Positions 1 through 7,542 of a DNA stretch of 30,799 nucleotides are shown here, piece after piece. How positions within the stretch are numbered: position 1 is the stretch's first letter; the number at the start of each line of letters is the position of its first letter. The notes below the pieces were generated by a model, which was given only the letters and a program-made list of their open reading frames with translations, ran no database searches and had not been told where the DNA came from. Both the position numbers and the translations under genes were made by a program. Source of the DNA: a bacterium (GTDB taxonomy: Bacteria; Zhuqueibacterota; Zhuqueibacteria; Residuimicrobiales; Residuimicrobiaceae); NCBI GenBank assembly GCA_012523655.1, contig JAAYTV010000554.1, positions 1 to 30,799 of the forward strand, in the 5' to 3' direction.

Positions 1-1232
1 AGGATCTCCTGCGCCAGGATGTCGAAGGACATGGTGATCGAGGTCAACGGCGTGCGGAACTCGTGCGACATGGTGGCGATAAAATCCGATTTATAACGGT
101 CCAAATCCTTGAACCGGGTGACATCTTCAAACAGGGTGACCACTGCCTGCAGTTTTTTATTTTCATCGGTGATAAAGGTTTGGCGTGGACGAAAATAAAA
201 AGTGGTTTGGTCGTGGGTCACGCTAAAGAGCTCATCCTTGTAATCCCGGGGACCGCTCCGGAGGATATGCAGCAGCTTGGGGTCCTGGATCAGATTGTTG
301 ATGGGTTGCTGCTGCCGGTCGCCAGCGCTGATGCTGAACAACTGGGCCGCCGCCTGGTTCATCAGCAGAATGCGGTGGTCTTCGCTGGTGACGATGATGG
401 GCTCCGCCAGGCTCGAGACAATGGCCTCAGATTTTTTTTTCTCTGCGATCAGCTGATGGATGTTCATCTCCTCATAACCGCGAAGCCGTTCGGTCATCTT
501 GTTGAACTCGCGGCTGAGCAGCGCCAACTCGTCATCCGTGGTGATGTCGATCTTGGGGTAAAGATGGCCGGCGCTGATCTGGCGCACTGTGGCGGTCAGC
601 TTTTCCGCCGGCCTTATAATGTTGCGGGAGAGCGCCCGGTTGGAGCGAATGGCAAAGCCGATTGCCAGGGCTGCCGCTAAGATCAGCGTGAGGGTGCCGC
701 GGTCCACCAGCTTTTTGGTGCGCACGTTGTTCTCCGCGATGGCGGCCTGATAGGTGTCGAGAAGGCTGAGGAAAAGACGGCGGATGTGTCGTTCATAGGT
801 GCTGATGTTTTCATTGTGATACTGACGGGCGTTGGGGCGGCCTTCGCGGCATAAGCGGACGAACGCCTCTGACTCGCGATTGAACCAGCGGTAGTTGTAG
901 AGAATGCTGTCCAGAATCGCCTTTTGTTCGCGGGCGGCGCTGGCGTCCAGCGCTTTCTGGTAGGCGTTGAGAAAGTTGGTGCGAAAGCGGCTGAACTCCT
1001 CATAGTTGGCGTCCACATCGCTGATCAGCATAAGCAGCATGTAGCGCTGCTGTTCGTCCACCGCGCGCAACATCTGTTGAGTCGCACTGAGCCCGGGCGT
1101 GTGCACTTTGATGATGTTGTTCACCTCGCTGCGCAACTGCAGGTAATAGACTACGGAAATGATGCTCACCAGCACGATGATGGCCACCAGGATGAAGAAT
1201 CCAAAACCGATTTTCAGCCGCAGGCTTTGCAT
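1..1232 (-). CDS. sensor histidine kinase, N-terminal part (runs off left edge)
   Basis: Transmembrane two-component sensor kinase that would autophosphorylate on histidine and pass the phosphate to a response regulator not in this window. The frame opens at an ATG ending at base 1232 and is open to base 1. Residues about 7-30 form a membrane helix; a periplasmic helical region rich in Glu/Arg follows (four-helix-bundle style); a second helix lies near residues 175-195; then a HAMP-like linker and a PAS-like domain (motif ITTDDELALLSREFN marks the HAMP end). The H-box reads FIATMSHEFRTPLTSI with the phospho-acceptor His at about residue 390. The ATPase domain lies outside. No Shine-Dalgarno is visible; a promoter-like pair sits only 12 bases upstream of the ATG, suggesting a leaderless start. 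The family (HAMP-PAS-HisKA) is clear; the stimulus is unknown. Confidence 0.9.
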   Translation of the reverse strand, partial: MQSLRLKIGFGFFILVAIIVLVSIISVVYYLQLRSEVNNIIKVHTPGLSATQQMLRAVDEQQRYMLLMLISDVDANYEEFSRFRTNFLNAYQKALDASAAREQKAILDSILYNYRWFNRESEAFVRLCREGRPNARQYHNENISTYERHIRRLFLSLLDTYQAAIAENNVRTKKLVDRGTLTLILAAALAIGFAIRSNRALSRNIIRPAEKLTATVRQISAGHLYPKIDITTDDELALLSREFNKMTERLRGYEEMNIHQLIAEKKKSEAIVSSLAEPIIVTSEDHRILLMNQAAAQLFSISAGDRQQQPINNLIQDPKLLHILRSGPRDYKDELFSVTHDQTTFYFRPRQTFITDENKKLQAVVTLFEDVTRFKDLDRYKSDFIATMSHEFRTPLTSITMSFDILAQEI

Positions 1233-1244
1233 AAGATTTTTAAA

Positions 1245-1272
1245 TTTATACGGATGGAATACTTGAATTCAA
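1245..1272 (-). promoter_or_regulatory. candidate promoter of the histidine kinase gene
   Basis: On the minus strand TTGAAT (1272-1267) and TATAAA (1250-1245) are separated by 16 bases. The -10 box ends 12 bases before the kinase ATG, so a transcript from here would begin only a few bases before the start codon. Read by eye against the sigma-70 consensus; the AT-rich surroundings raise the chance of a coincidental match. Confidence 0.4.
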
Positions 1273-1436
1273 TATACGGCATTCTCAAACAAAAAGCAAA
1301 GGGAGAGTCGCGGCGACGATAGACGCCGGACAAACAGCGGCGAGGGGCAGTTGGGATCGAAGCACCGCCAGCCTTGAGCTCAACCGCCGCCCTGCGCCGG
1401 TTGACAAAGGAAGTAGCCCTTGTTTCTGTAATTCTA

Positions 1437-1465
1437 TTGACATTCTCGGGAATTATGACTAAATT
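1437..1465 (+). promoter_or_regulatory. candidate hppA promoter
   Basis: A perfect -35 TTGACA (1437-1442) is followed after exactly 17 bases by TAAATT (1460-1465), a 4/6 match to the -10 consensus. The -10 box lies inside the left arm of the inverted repeat at 1460-1478. Another TTGACA at 1401 has no good partner at normal spacing. Predicted start of transcription is near 1472. Confidence 0.45.
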
Positions 1466-1478
1466 ACCTGCTAATTTA
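1460..1478. repeat. perfect inverted repeat TAAATTA-N5-TAATTTA, possible operator
   Basis: Seven-base arms with no mismatch flank a five-base centre (CCTGC). The repeat covers the candidate -10 element of hppA and the predicted transcription start, the place where a dimeric repressor would block RNA polymerase. AT-rich arms make chance occurrence possible, and no cognate regulator is identified. Confidence 0.45.
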
Positions 1479-1501
1479 ACCACTTTTTTCTCCCAGCTGT
1501 T

Positions 1502-1562
1502 CAGGCACGGGACACACGGTTCTAAGACATCTTTGCCGAGCCGTACAATCCCGTACAGCCTG
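1502..1562 (+). promoter_or_regulatory. long imperfect hairpin in the hppA leader (unclassified structured RNA or operator)
   Basis: Three stacked stems can form. CAGGC (1502-1506) pairs with GCCTG (1558-1562); ACGGGA (1507-1512) pairs with TCCCGT (1549-1554); ACGGTTC (1516-1522) pairs with GAGCCGT (1538-1544) with one G-U pair. This gives 18 pairs, a three-base bulge ACA on the right, an asymmetric internal loop (CAC against ACAA) and a 15-base apical loop. A run of six T lies at about 1569-1574, a few bases beyond the stem. I did not recognise a known riboswitch consensus. It could be a regulatory leader, an attenuator-like element or a DNA-level site. Confidence 0.5.
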
Positions 1563-1611
1563 AGGTGATTTTTTCCGCTTCTATCCTTCCACCTTTGCGA
1601 TCGATGAGCTC

Positions 1612-1630
1612 CCGGCTGGCCCCCAGCCGG
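1612..1630 (+). promoter_or_regulatory. short GC-rich hairpin in hppA leader
   Basis: CCGGCTGG (1612-1619) and CCAGCCGG (1623-1630) form a perfect eight-pair stem with a three-base loop. No T run follows, so it is not a standard terminator. It lies 80 bases before the hppA start and may stabilise the leader mRNA or belong to the same structured element as the upstream hairpin. Confidence 0.4.
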
Positions 1631-1710
1631 AGAGCGCGGATGGCGGGAGCGGTGGCGTTTCATTTGGACCATTAATCAACTTGTCTCAATAATCATCATG
1701 GAGCAACATT

Positions 1711-3894
1711 ATGGCTGAACTTCTTTTCTGGCTTGCGCCCATCGGCTCGGCTGCCGCTCTGCTCTTTGCGTATCTGTTTTTTGTACAGATGAAAAAAGCA
1801 AGCGAAGGCACCGAACGCATGGCGCAGATCGCCCTGTACGTGCGCAAGGGCGCCATGGCGTACTTGAAGCAGCAGTACAAAGTAGTGGGCATTGTGTTTG
1901 TCTGTTTGGTCGTTCTGCTTACCTTTATGTCTGTGATCCTCAAGGTGCAGAACGGCTGGGTGCCGGTCGCCTTTTTGACCGGCGGTATCTTTTCCGCGTT
2001 GGCCGGCTTTTTCGGCATGAAGACCGCCACCTACGCTTCCTCTCGTACCGCTCAGGCGGCGCGGGAATCGCTGAACAAAGGGCTGGTGATCGCTTTTCGC
2101 AGCGGCGCGGTGATGGGCTTGGTGGTCGTGGGTCTGGCGCTGCTGGACATCTCCCTGTGGTTCCTTATCCTCAAGTCGGTGTATCCCATCGAGGATAGCC
2201 ATAATCTTGTGCTGATCACCACCACCATGCTGACCTTCGGTATGGGCGCCTCTACGCAAGCGCTGTTTGCCCGCGTCGGCGGCGGCATCTTTACCAAGGC
2301 GGCGGATGTGGGCGCTGATCTGGTGGGCAAGGTGGAGAGCAACATACCGGAAGATGATCCACGCAATCCAGCCACTATCGCTGACAACGTCGGCGACAAC
2401 GTGGGCGATGTGGCGGGCATGGGCGCGGATCTGTACGAGTCCTTCGCCGGTTCGATCCTCGCCACCGCTGCGCTGGGAGCTTCAGCCTATCTGGGAACCA
2501 GTCTGCAGTACAACGCGGTCATCGCTCCCATGCTGGTGGCTGCGGTCGGCACATTGCTGTCGATTCTGGGTATATTTGTCGTTCGCACCAAGGAGGGCGC
2601 TACCCAGAAGGAATTGCTTTCCGCATTGAGCCGCGGCGTCAACAGCAGCTCGATTTTCATCATGCTGCTCTCGTTCGGCATCATCAAGCTGCTCGGCCTG
2701 CCGATCGGTGTCTGGTGGTCCATGGTCATTGGTCTGATTTCCGGCATTATCATCGGCAAATCGACCGAGTATTTCACCTCTGCTTCTTTTAAACCAACGC
2801 AGCGAATCGCGGCTGCAGCCAAGACCGGCCCGGCTACGGTCATCATAGCCGGCCTCGGCGTGGGCATGATGTCCACCATCGTGCCGGTCTTGTCCGTGGT
2901 TCTGGCCACGATCTTTGCTTATCTGTTTGCCGCTGATTTCCACCTGAGCAATGTGAGCGCCGGCTTGTACGGCATCGGCATGGCTGCGGTCGGCATGCTG
3001 TCGACTCTGGGCATTACCCTGGCCACCGACGCCTACGGCCCCATCGCGGACAATGCCGGCGGCAACGCCGAAATGGCCGGACTGGAAAAAGAGGTGCGTA
3101 AGCGCACCGACGCCCTGGATGCACTGGGCAACACCACAGCAGCCACGGGCAAAGGATTTGCCATCGGCTCTGCGGCTCTGACCGCGCTCGCACTGCTGGC
3201 CTCCTATGTCGAAGAGCTAAAGATCGGCATGGTCCGTATCGGACAGACCACTATGAAGATGGCCGACGGTTTTCAAGTAGAGACCGCCAAAGCGGGCTTT
3301 ATGGATTTCATGTCCTATTTTAACGTCAATCTGATGAATCCGATCGTGCTGGTGGGCATCTTTATCGGCGCCATGATGGCGTTCATGTTCTGCGGCTTGA
3401 CCATGACTGCAGTCGGCCGCGCAGCCGGCCGCATGGTGGATGAAGTGCGCCGTCAATTCAAAGAGATCCCCGGCATTCTGGCGGGCAAGGCAGAGCCTGA
3501 TTACGCTCGTTGCGTCGCCATTTCCACCAAAGGCGCTCAGCATGAAATGTTGCTGCCGTCTCTACTGGCCATCCTTGTACCGATTCTCACCGGTCTGCTG
3601 TTGGGAGTGGGCGGCGTCATGGGCCTTGTAATCGGCGGCACTTCCACCGGTTTTGTCCTGGCAGTGTTTATGGCCAATACAGGCGGCGCCTGGGATAATG
3701 CGAAAAAGTACATCGAAGAAGGCAATATGGGCGGCAAAGGTTCTGACGTGCATCGAGCCGCAGTGATCGGCGACACGGTCGGCGATCCGTTCAAGGATAC
3801 TTCTGGTCCGAGTCTGAACATTCTCATTAAGCTGATGAGCATGGTTTCCATCGTCATGGCTGGATTGACCGTCGCGTATTCCATCCTTAAATAA
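1711..3894 (+). CDS. hppA: membrane-bound proton/sodium-pumping pyrophosphatase
   Basis: Hydrolyses pyrophosphate in the cytoplasm and uses the energy to pump H+ or Na+ across the inner membrane. At 727 residues with about 16 hydrophobic segments it has full family length. The diagnostic substrate-site motifs are intact: DVGADLVGKVE from residue 199, DNVGDNVGDVAGMGADLYE from residue 228, and the C-terminal repeat with GDTVGDPFKDTSGPSLN. The GNTTAAT motif at 473-479 has Ala where K+-independent enzymes carry Lys, which by known family rules indicates a K+-dependent enzyme. Whether it pumps H+ or Na+ cannot be decided by eye. ATG is preceded by GGAG at a suitable distance. It stands alone, with its own promoter candidate and a terminator directly behind it. 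Confidence 0.97.
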   Translation: MAELLFWLAPIGSAAALLFAYLFFVQMKKASEGTERMAQIALYVRKGAMAYLKQQYKVVGIVFVCLVVLLTFMSVILKVQNGWVPVAFLTGGIFSALAGFFGMKTATYASSRTAQAARESLNKGLVIAFRSGAVMGLVVVGLALLDISLWFLILKSVYPIEDSHNLVLITTTMLTFGMGASTQALFARVGGGIFTKAADVGADLVGKVESNIPEDDPRNPATIADNVGDNVGDVAGMGADLYESFAGSILATAALGASAYLGTSLQYNAVIAPMLVAAVGTLLSILGIFVVRTKEGATQKELLSALSRGVNSSSIFIMLLSFGIIKLLGLPIGVWWSMVIGLISGIIIGKSTEYFTSASFKPTQRIAAAAKTGPATVIIAGLGVGMMSTIVPVLSVVLATIFAYLFAADFHLSNVSAGLYGIGMAAVGMLSTLGITLATDAYGPIADNAGGNAEMAGLEKEVRKRTDALDALGNTTAATGKGFAIGSAALTALALLASYVEELKIGMVRIGQTTMKMADGFQVETAKAGFMDFMSYFNVNLMNPIVLVGIFIGAMMAFMFCGLTMTAVGRAAGRMVDEVRRQFKEIPGILAGKAEPDYARCVAISTKGAQHEMLLPSLLAILVPILTGLLLGVGGVMGLVIGGTSTGFVLAVFMANTGGAWDNAKKYIEEGNMGGKGSDVHRAAVIGDTVGDPFKDTSGPSLNILIKLMSMVSIVMAGLTVAYSILK

Positions 3895-3917
3895 AACCTC
3901 TGTCGTAGCGTGTTTAC

Positions 3918-3946
3918 GGGCGACCCCTTCGGCCGCCCTTTTTTTT
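3918..3946 (+). terminator. rho-independent terminator of hppA
   Basis: GGGCG (3918-3922) pairs with CGCCC (3934-3938), with further inner CC/GG pairing around a CTTC-type loop, followed at once by eight T (3939-3946). It starts 23 bases after the hppA stop codon. Confidence 0.85.
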
Positions 3947-4046
3947 GCCGTTGTGCCTGTAACTCATCGGGAGCTGCGGATGGCGTTTGCAGCGAGAGCG
4001 GTAAAAAACTGGCAGCGGTTGCCCGCATGGGTGTAAAATTTTGTCC

Positions 4047-4075
4047 TTGCTAATGTTAACAAAGTTTTGTATCAT
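4047..4075 (+). promoter_or_regulatory. candidate promoter of the mltD-namZ unit
   Basis: TTGCTA (4047-4052) and TATCAT (4070-4075, 5/6 match to -10) are separated by 17 bases in an AT-rich stretch between the hppA terminator and the strong ribosome binding site at 4171-4180. Read by eye only. Confidence 0.5.
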
Positions 4076-4182
4076 AAATTTTGTCGGTAATGGTCTTTGT
4101 TGCCGATGAGAAGAACCTTTACCGCGGGAAGCGCTGAATCAGGCGCCGGCGGTATTAACCGCCCGTTTGCGGAGGAGGTGTG

Positions 4183-4212
4183 ATGGAGAATGATCGCATA
4201 GCGTTGGATTGA
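4183..4212 (+). CDS. nine-codon leader ORF overlapping the mltD start
   Basis: An exceptionally strong Shine-Dalgarno GGAGGAGGTG (4171-4180) precedes an ATG at 4183 that encodes only MENDRIALD before TGA at 4210-4212. That stop overlaps the TTG start of mltD at 4209. Either this is a short coupling peptide that loads ribosomes onto mltD, or it is the true mltD start thrown out of frame by a single-base indel or sequencing error. No function is claimed for the peptide. Confidence 0.35.
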   Translation: MENDRIALD

Positions 4213-6176
4213 AGAATATGATGGCAAAATCAGTGGGCCGATGGTTGGTCCTCGCGAAGGTACTGGTGTTCACTGCGGAATCACGGGCGGTCGATATCTT
4301 TCCCGTTGGACCAGAGATGCAGAAACGGGTGGATTTTTGGGTCAAGATCAATACGCAGTACTCCAAAGAAGAGATGGTGCTGCATGATGCCGATCATATG
4401 GAAGTGATCTATGACGTCGCCAATGTCCATGAATCCTTTTTCGAACGTATGACACGCCGCGGCCGTAAACGATATCTGGAGTCGGTCAGCCAGGAGTACC
4501 GGACGATCCTGGCCAAATTGGCGACGCTGAAAGAACCAATCGATACCGCCAGCCTAAGCGATAAAGAACTTTTCGTTTACAATCTGTGGGCGCACGTTCA
4601 GGATGCCGACAAGTTCGCCCGCGCCAAGGACAACATTCATGCCCAGGCGGGATTGCGCAGTCTCTATCAATCGGGACTGCAACGGTCAGGACGCTATCTG
4701 GCCGAGATCAAAAAAATATTCCGTCAATATGGCTTGCCTGAGGATCTGGCCTATCTGCCCCATGTGGAGAGCGCCTACAATCATCGCGCATATTCCAAAG
4801 CCGGCGCCGCAGGGATGTGGCAATTCACCAGTTCCACCGGCCGGCTGTACCTGCGAGTGAACTATAGTATCGATGAACGGTATGATCCCTGGTTGTCCAC
4901 AGATGCTGCCGCCCGCCTGCTGCGACACAACTATGAATTTTTGGGCACATGGCCTCTGGCGTTGACCGCCTACAATCACGGCGCCGGCGGCATGAAAAAA
5001 GCGAAAATGCTTCTCGGGACCGACGATCTCGAGGAGATCATCAGACGCTATGACGGCCGGGCCTTTGGTTTCGCTTCAAAAAATTTCTATGCGGAATTTA
5101 TCGCTGCGGTGCAGGTGGCCAAGAATTATCAGCGCTACTTTGGCGACATCGCCTTTGATAAACCGGATAGTTTCAAGATCTTTCAGATGCCCCGGCCCAT
5201 GACCCTGACCGCCCTGGCCGGCCAGTTGCAGATCGATAGAACAGAGATCGCCCGGCTGAATCCCGCACTGCGGCCGCCCATCCTGCGCTCGCAGAGGCAC
5301 ATCCCGGCGGGCTACAGCCTGCGTGTGCCTTGGACGTCAGCGACCGAGACCGGCGAATGGCTTGCCAAAGCCGGATCCGCCTCAGCGGCAGAGCCGCTGC
5401 GGGATGCCGATTTTTATATAGTGGAGAAGGGGGATAACCTCAGCACCATCGCGCAGAATTTCGGCGTGTCCATCGCAGAGATCATGGATCTGAACGATAT
5501 CCGCAATCCGCGCTATCTGCGCGTTGGACAAAAACTGACGATGCCGGCGGCCAAGAGTGGACGAGCTGCAGCAGCGCCGGCCATGTCGTCTATGAACGAA
5601 TCTCCAGCCCTCCAACCTCAGGCCTTCGATAGCTCTGCGCACCTCCTGGCACGAGCCCGTCATCACGCCGCTTCTGCCGCCCTGTACGGGCCTTCGCCGG
5701 CAGCAGACTCGGCCGATTATTTTGTGGTTGATTTCGATGAACCGCAGGACAACGTCATCATCGTTCAGTCCGAAGAGACCATCGGTCATCTCGCCGAATG
5801 GCTGGGGATCACTCCACAAAAGTTGCGTCAATTAAATCGCATGGGAGCTGACGCCAATGTCCAGGTCGGCCGTAAATTAACCGTAGATTTTTCCCGAGTG
5901 AGCCAAAGAGACTTTCATCGTCAACGGCTTGAGTTTCATCGCTCGCTGCAGCAGGGTTTTTTCGCCCATTTCAAAGTGCAGGGCACGCGCAATTATAAAG
6001 TGAAAAACGGAGACTCGATCTGGGAGCTATGCCATCGCCGCTTTGACCTGCCCTACTGGTTGCTGGCTCGCTATAATAAAGATGTAAACCTTTTGCATTT
6101 GACTCCCGGCTTGGAGATCACAGTGCCCATCGTGACACCCACTCTGGAGAGCGCTGATGTCCATCCGGAAGCGTAA
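4209..6176 (+). CDS. mltD: MltD-like membrane-bound lytic murein transglycosylase with LysM repeats
   Basis: Cleaves peptidoglycan glycan strands with 1,6-anhydromuramic acid formation, in the periplasm. The N-terminus has a weak signal-like hydrophobic stretch (WLVLAKVLVFTA). The SLT catalytic domain spans about residues 150-290: LPHVESAYNHRAYS has the catalytic Glu at about 187, followed by AGMWQF and LTAYNHGAGG, all family hallmarks. A MltD-type LysM-like segment follows (331-375), then a clear LysM (400-445), a weaker one (504-560) and a C-terminal one (596-641) that would bind glycan. In the frame that fits, the start is TTG at 4209 (ATG at 4218 or 4221 also possible); the strong ribosome site lies 28 bases upstream and serves another frame. 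It overlaps the likely original start of the next gene. Confidence 0.92.
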   Translation: MKNMMAKSVGRWLVLAKVLVFTAESRAVDIFPVGPEMQKRVDFWVKINTQYSKEEMVLHDADHMEVIYDVANVHESFFERMTRRGRKRYLESVSQEYRTILAKLATLKEPIDTASLSDKELFVYNLWAHVQDADKFARAKDNIHAQAGLRSLYQSGLQRSGRYLAEIKKIFRQYGLPEDLAYLPHVESAYNHRAYSKAGAAGMWQFTSSTGRLYLRVNYSIDERYDPWLSTDAAARLLRHNYEFLGTWPLALTAYNHGAGGMKKAKMLLGTDDLEEIIRRYDGRAFGFASKNFYAEFIAAVQVAKNYQRYFGDIAFDKPDSFKIFQMPRPMTLTALAGQLQIDRTEIARLNPALRPPILRSQRHIPAGYSLRVPWTSATETGEWLAKAGSASAAEPLRDADFYIVEKGDNLSTIAQNFGVSIAEIMDLNDIRNPRYLRVGQKLTMPAAKSGRAAAAPAMSSMNESPALQPQAFDSSAHLLARARHHAASAALYGPSPAADSADYFVVDFDEPQDNVIIVQSEETIGHLAEWLGITPQKLRQLNRMGADANVQVGRKLTVDFSRVSQRDFHRQRLEFHRSLQQGFFAHFKVQGTRNYKVKNGDSIWELCHRRFDLPYWLLARYNKDVNLLHLTPGLEITVPIVTPTLESADVHPEA

Positions 6177-6219
6177 CGTCTGCATGCAACGAGCTTAGCT
6201 GCGGCTGACCGCCTGGTTT
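6157..6219 (+). other. in-frame 5' extension of namZ interrupted by a TAG codon
   Basis: Upstream of the open namZ frame, ATG at 6157 is preceded by GGAGA at good spacing and reads MSIRKRNVCMQRA, then TAG (6196-6198), then LRLTAWFLGLLAALCSGAAHA. Without the TAG this is a textbook signal peptide: basic N-region, hydrophobic core, AHA cleavage site. A CAG-to-TAG transition would explain it. The ATG lies inside the last codons of mltD (stop 6174-6176), as expected for a coupled operon. TAG ends other genes here, for example at 10518-10520, so a reassigned code is unlikely. Confidence 0.55.
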
Positions 6220-7428
6220 TTGGGGCTGCTGGCGGCTTTGTGCAGCGGAGCAGCCCATGCCTACGTGTTGACAGGTCTTGATGTGCTGGCACAGCAGCAA
6301 TTCAAACCGTTGTATGGAAAACGCGTAGGGCTGGTGATCAACCATACGGCTGTGGATCGTAACGGCCGGTCTATCGTCGAGCTGCTGGGAGCCTGTCCGC
6401 TGGTCCGGGTGGCGGCGTTGTTCAGTCCGGAACACGGGCTGTCCGGCCGCCGCGAGGGTGGAGAAATTATCCCCTCACAGGTCGATTCGATCACCGGCGC
6501 GCCCATTTACAGCCTATACGGAGAGACCAACAAACCGACGATGGAGATGCTGCGCGGCCTTGATGTGTTGGTCTTTGACATGCAGGATGTGGGCGCCCGA
6601 TTTTATACCTACATCAGCACGCTGTTTCTTGCCATGGAGGCGGCTGCAGAATCGCGCGTAGATTTTATGGTGCTGGATCGGCCCAATCCCATCGGCGGCG
6701 CGATTGTCGAGGGACCGGTGTTGAAAAAAGCCTTCCTCTCTTTTGTCGGTATTCAGCCGATCGCCCTTCGCCATGGAATGACCATCGGCGAGCTGGCACG
6801 TCTGTTCAACGGAGAAAAGTGGCTCAGCGGAGGGTTGCGGCTCAACCTCACGGTGGTGCCGTTGAAAGGCTGGCAGCGCGATATGTTTTACGCTGAAACC
6901 GGCCTGCCGTGGATCAACCCCTCGCCGAACATTTCTTCAACGCATGCCGAGATAATGTATCCAGGCACCTGTCTGTTGGAAGCGACCAGCCTTTCAGAAG
7001 GCCGGGGAACGGAAGCGCCATTTGAGCAGTTCGGCGCTCCCTGGCTCGACAGCGAGGCGCTCATAGAATCACTGCAGGTGGATTCGGCTGTCGTCCGCCT
7101 TTGCCGCAGCGACTTTACCCCTGTGTCTATTCCCGGCGTGGCCATGAACCCCAAACATTTGCACCGCCGCTGCCAGGGCGTCAAGGTGCAGGTGCGCCAG
7201 CCGCACGCCTTTTATTCTGTGGCGTTCGGCTTGAGGGTGCTCAGCGCGGTCCGCAGCCTGCATGCGGACTCACTGCAGTTTTCCGCTAGCGGCATGAACC
7301 GGCTTGCCGGCGACGACGCGGTGCTGCTGGGACTGCGTGCAGGGCGTTCAAGCGAGCAGATCCTTGAATCCGGACGCGGCGAGTTGCGGAAATTTCTGCG
7401 CATGCGGAAAAAATACCTACTGTACTGA
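6220..7428 (+). CDS. namZ: exo-beta-N-acetylmuramidase NamZ family (DUF1343) protein
   Basis: The family releases N-acetylmuramic acid from the non-reducing ends of glycan fragments and acts in cell-wall turnover. Recognised by the run GKRVGLVINHTAVDRNG, FSPEHGLSG, VFDMQDVGARFYTYISTLF, VLDRPNPIGG, GLPWINPSPNISS and YPGTCLLEATSLSEGRGTE, which are the DUF1343 signature segments in the right order. Length of about 400 residues is normal. The longest uninterrupted frame must begin at TTG 6220 or CTG 6199, neither with a ribosome site; the natural start appears to be ATG 6157 with an in-frame TAG after codon 13. If that stop is real the gene may be poorly expressed or lack its export signal. The pairing with the upstream transglycosylase fits stepwise peptidoglycan degradation. 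Confidence 0.9.
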   Translation: MGLLAALCSGAAHAYVLTGLDVLAQQQFKPLYGKRVGLVINHTAVDRNGRSIVELLGACPLVRVAALFSPEHGLSGRREGGEIIPSQVDSITGAPIYSLYGETNKPTMEMLRGLDVLVFDMQDVGARFYTYISTLFLAMEAAAESRVDFMVLDRPNPIGGAIVEGPVLKKAFLSFVGIQPIALRHGMTIGELARLFNGEKWLSGGLRLNLTVVPLKGWQRDMFYAETGLPWINPSPNISSTHAEIMYPGTCLLEATSLSEGRGTEAPFEQFGAPWLDSEALIESLQVDSAVVRLCRSDFTPVSIPGVAMNPKHLHRRCQGVKVQVRQPHAFYSVAFGLRVLSAVRSLHADSLQFSASGMNRLAGDDAVLLGLRAGRSSEQILESGRGELRKFLRMRKKYLLY

Positions 7429-7542
7429 ACCGGATACGGTGCTTAAAATTCAACAGCGGGAGCGGCAGAGTGCGCGGGCCGAGACTGTGGCTGGACCCCG
7501 ATGCCGGCAACACTGACAAATCGATTGCTTTTATGGTTTTTT

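Larger units (their letters stand above)
1233..1710. other. divergent intergenic region between kinase and hppA
   Basis: This 478-base stretch carries no convincing gene: the overlapping small frames lack ribosome binding sites and family resemblance. It holds the kinase promoter on the left, and on the right a plus-strand promoter with an inverted repeat, a long imperfect hairpin and a short GC-rich hairpin, all upstream of hppA. If the promoter at 1437-1465 is real, hppA has an untranslated leader of roughly 240 bases, long enough for RNA-level control. Confidence 0.7.

Noticed and set aside
63..1322. Plus-strand frames of 205 and 132 codons and a minus frame 1214-1672 at the left edge
   Set aside because: They shadow the histidine kinase gene, whose H-box and membrane helices are convincing, or run through the structured intergenic region without a ribosome site.
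1401..1429. Second TTGACA (1401-1406) as an hppA promoter
   Set aside because: The hexamer at 17-base spacing is TTCTGT, a 2/6 match, and the only good -10-like hexamer is 20 bases away.
6184..6198. Reassignment of TAG as a sense codon to explain the namZ 5' end
   Set aside because: TAG ends the S-component gene (10518-10520) and the barrel protease gene (25375-25377), both with natural C-termini, so a general code change is not supported.
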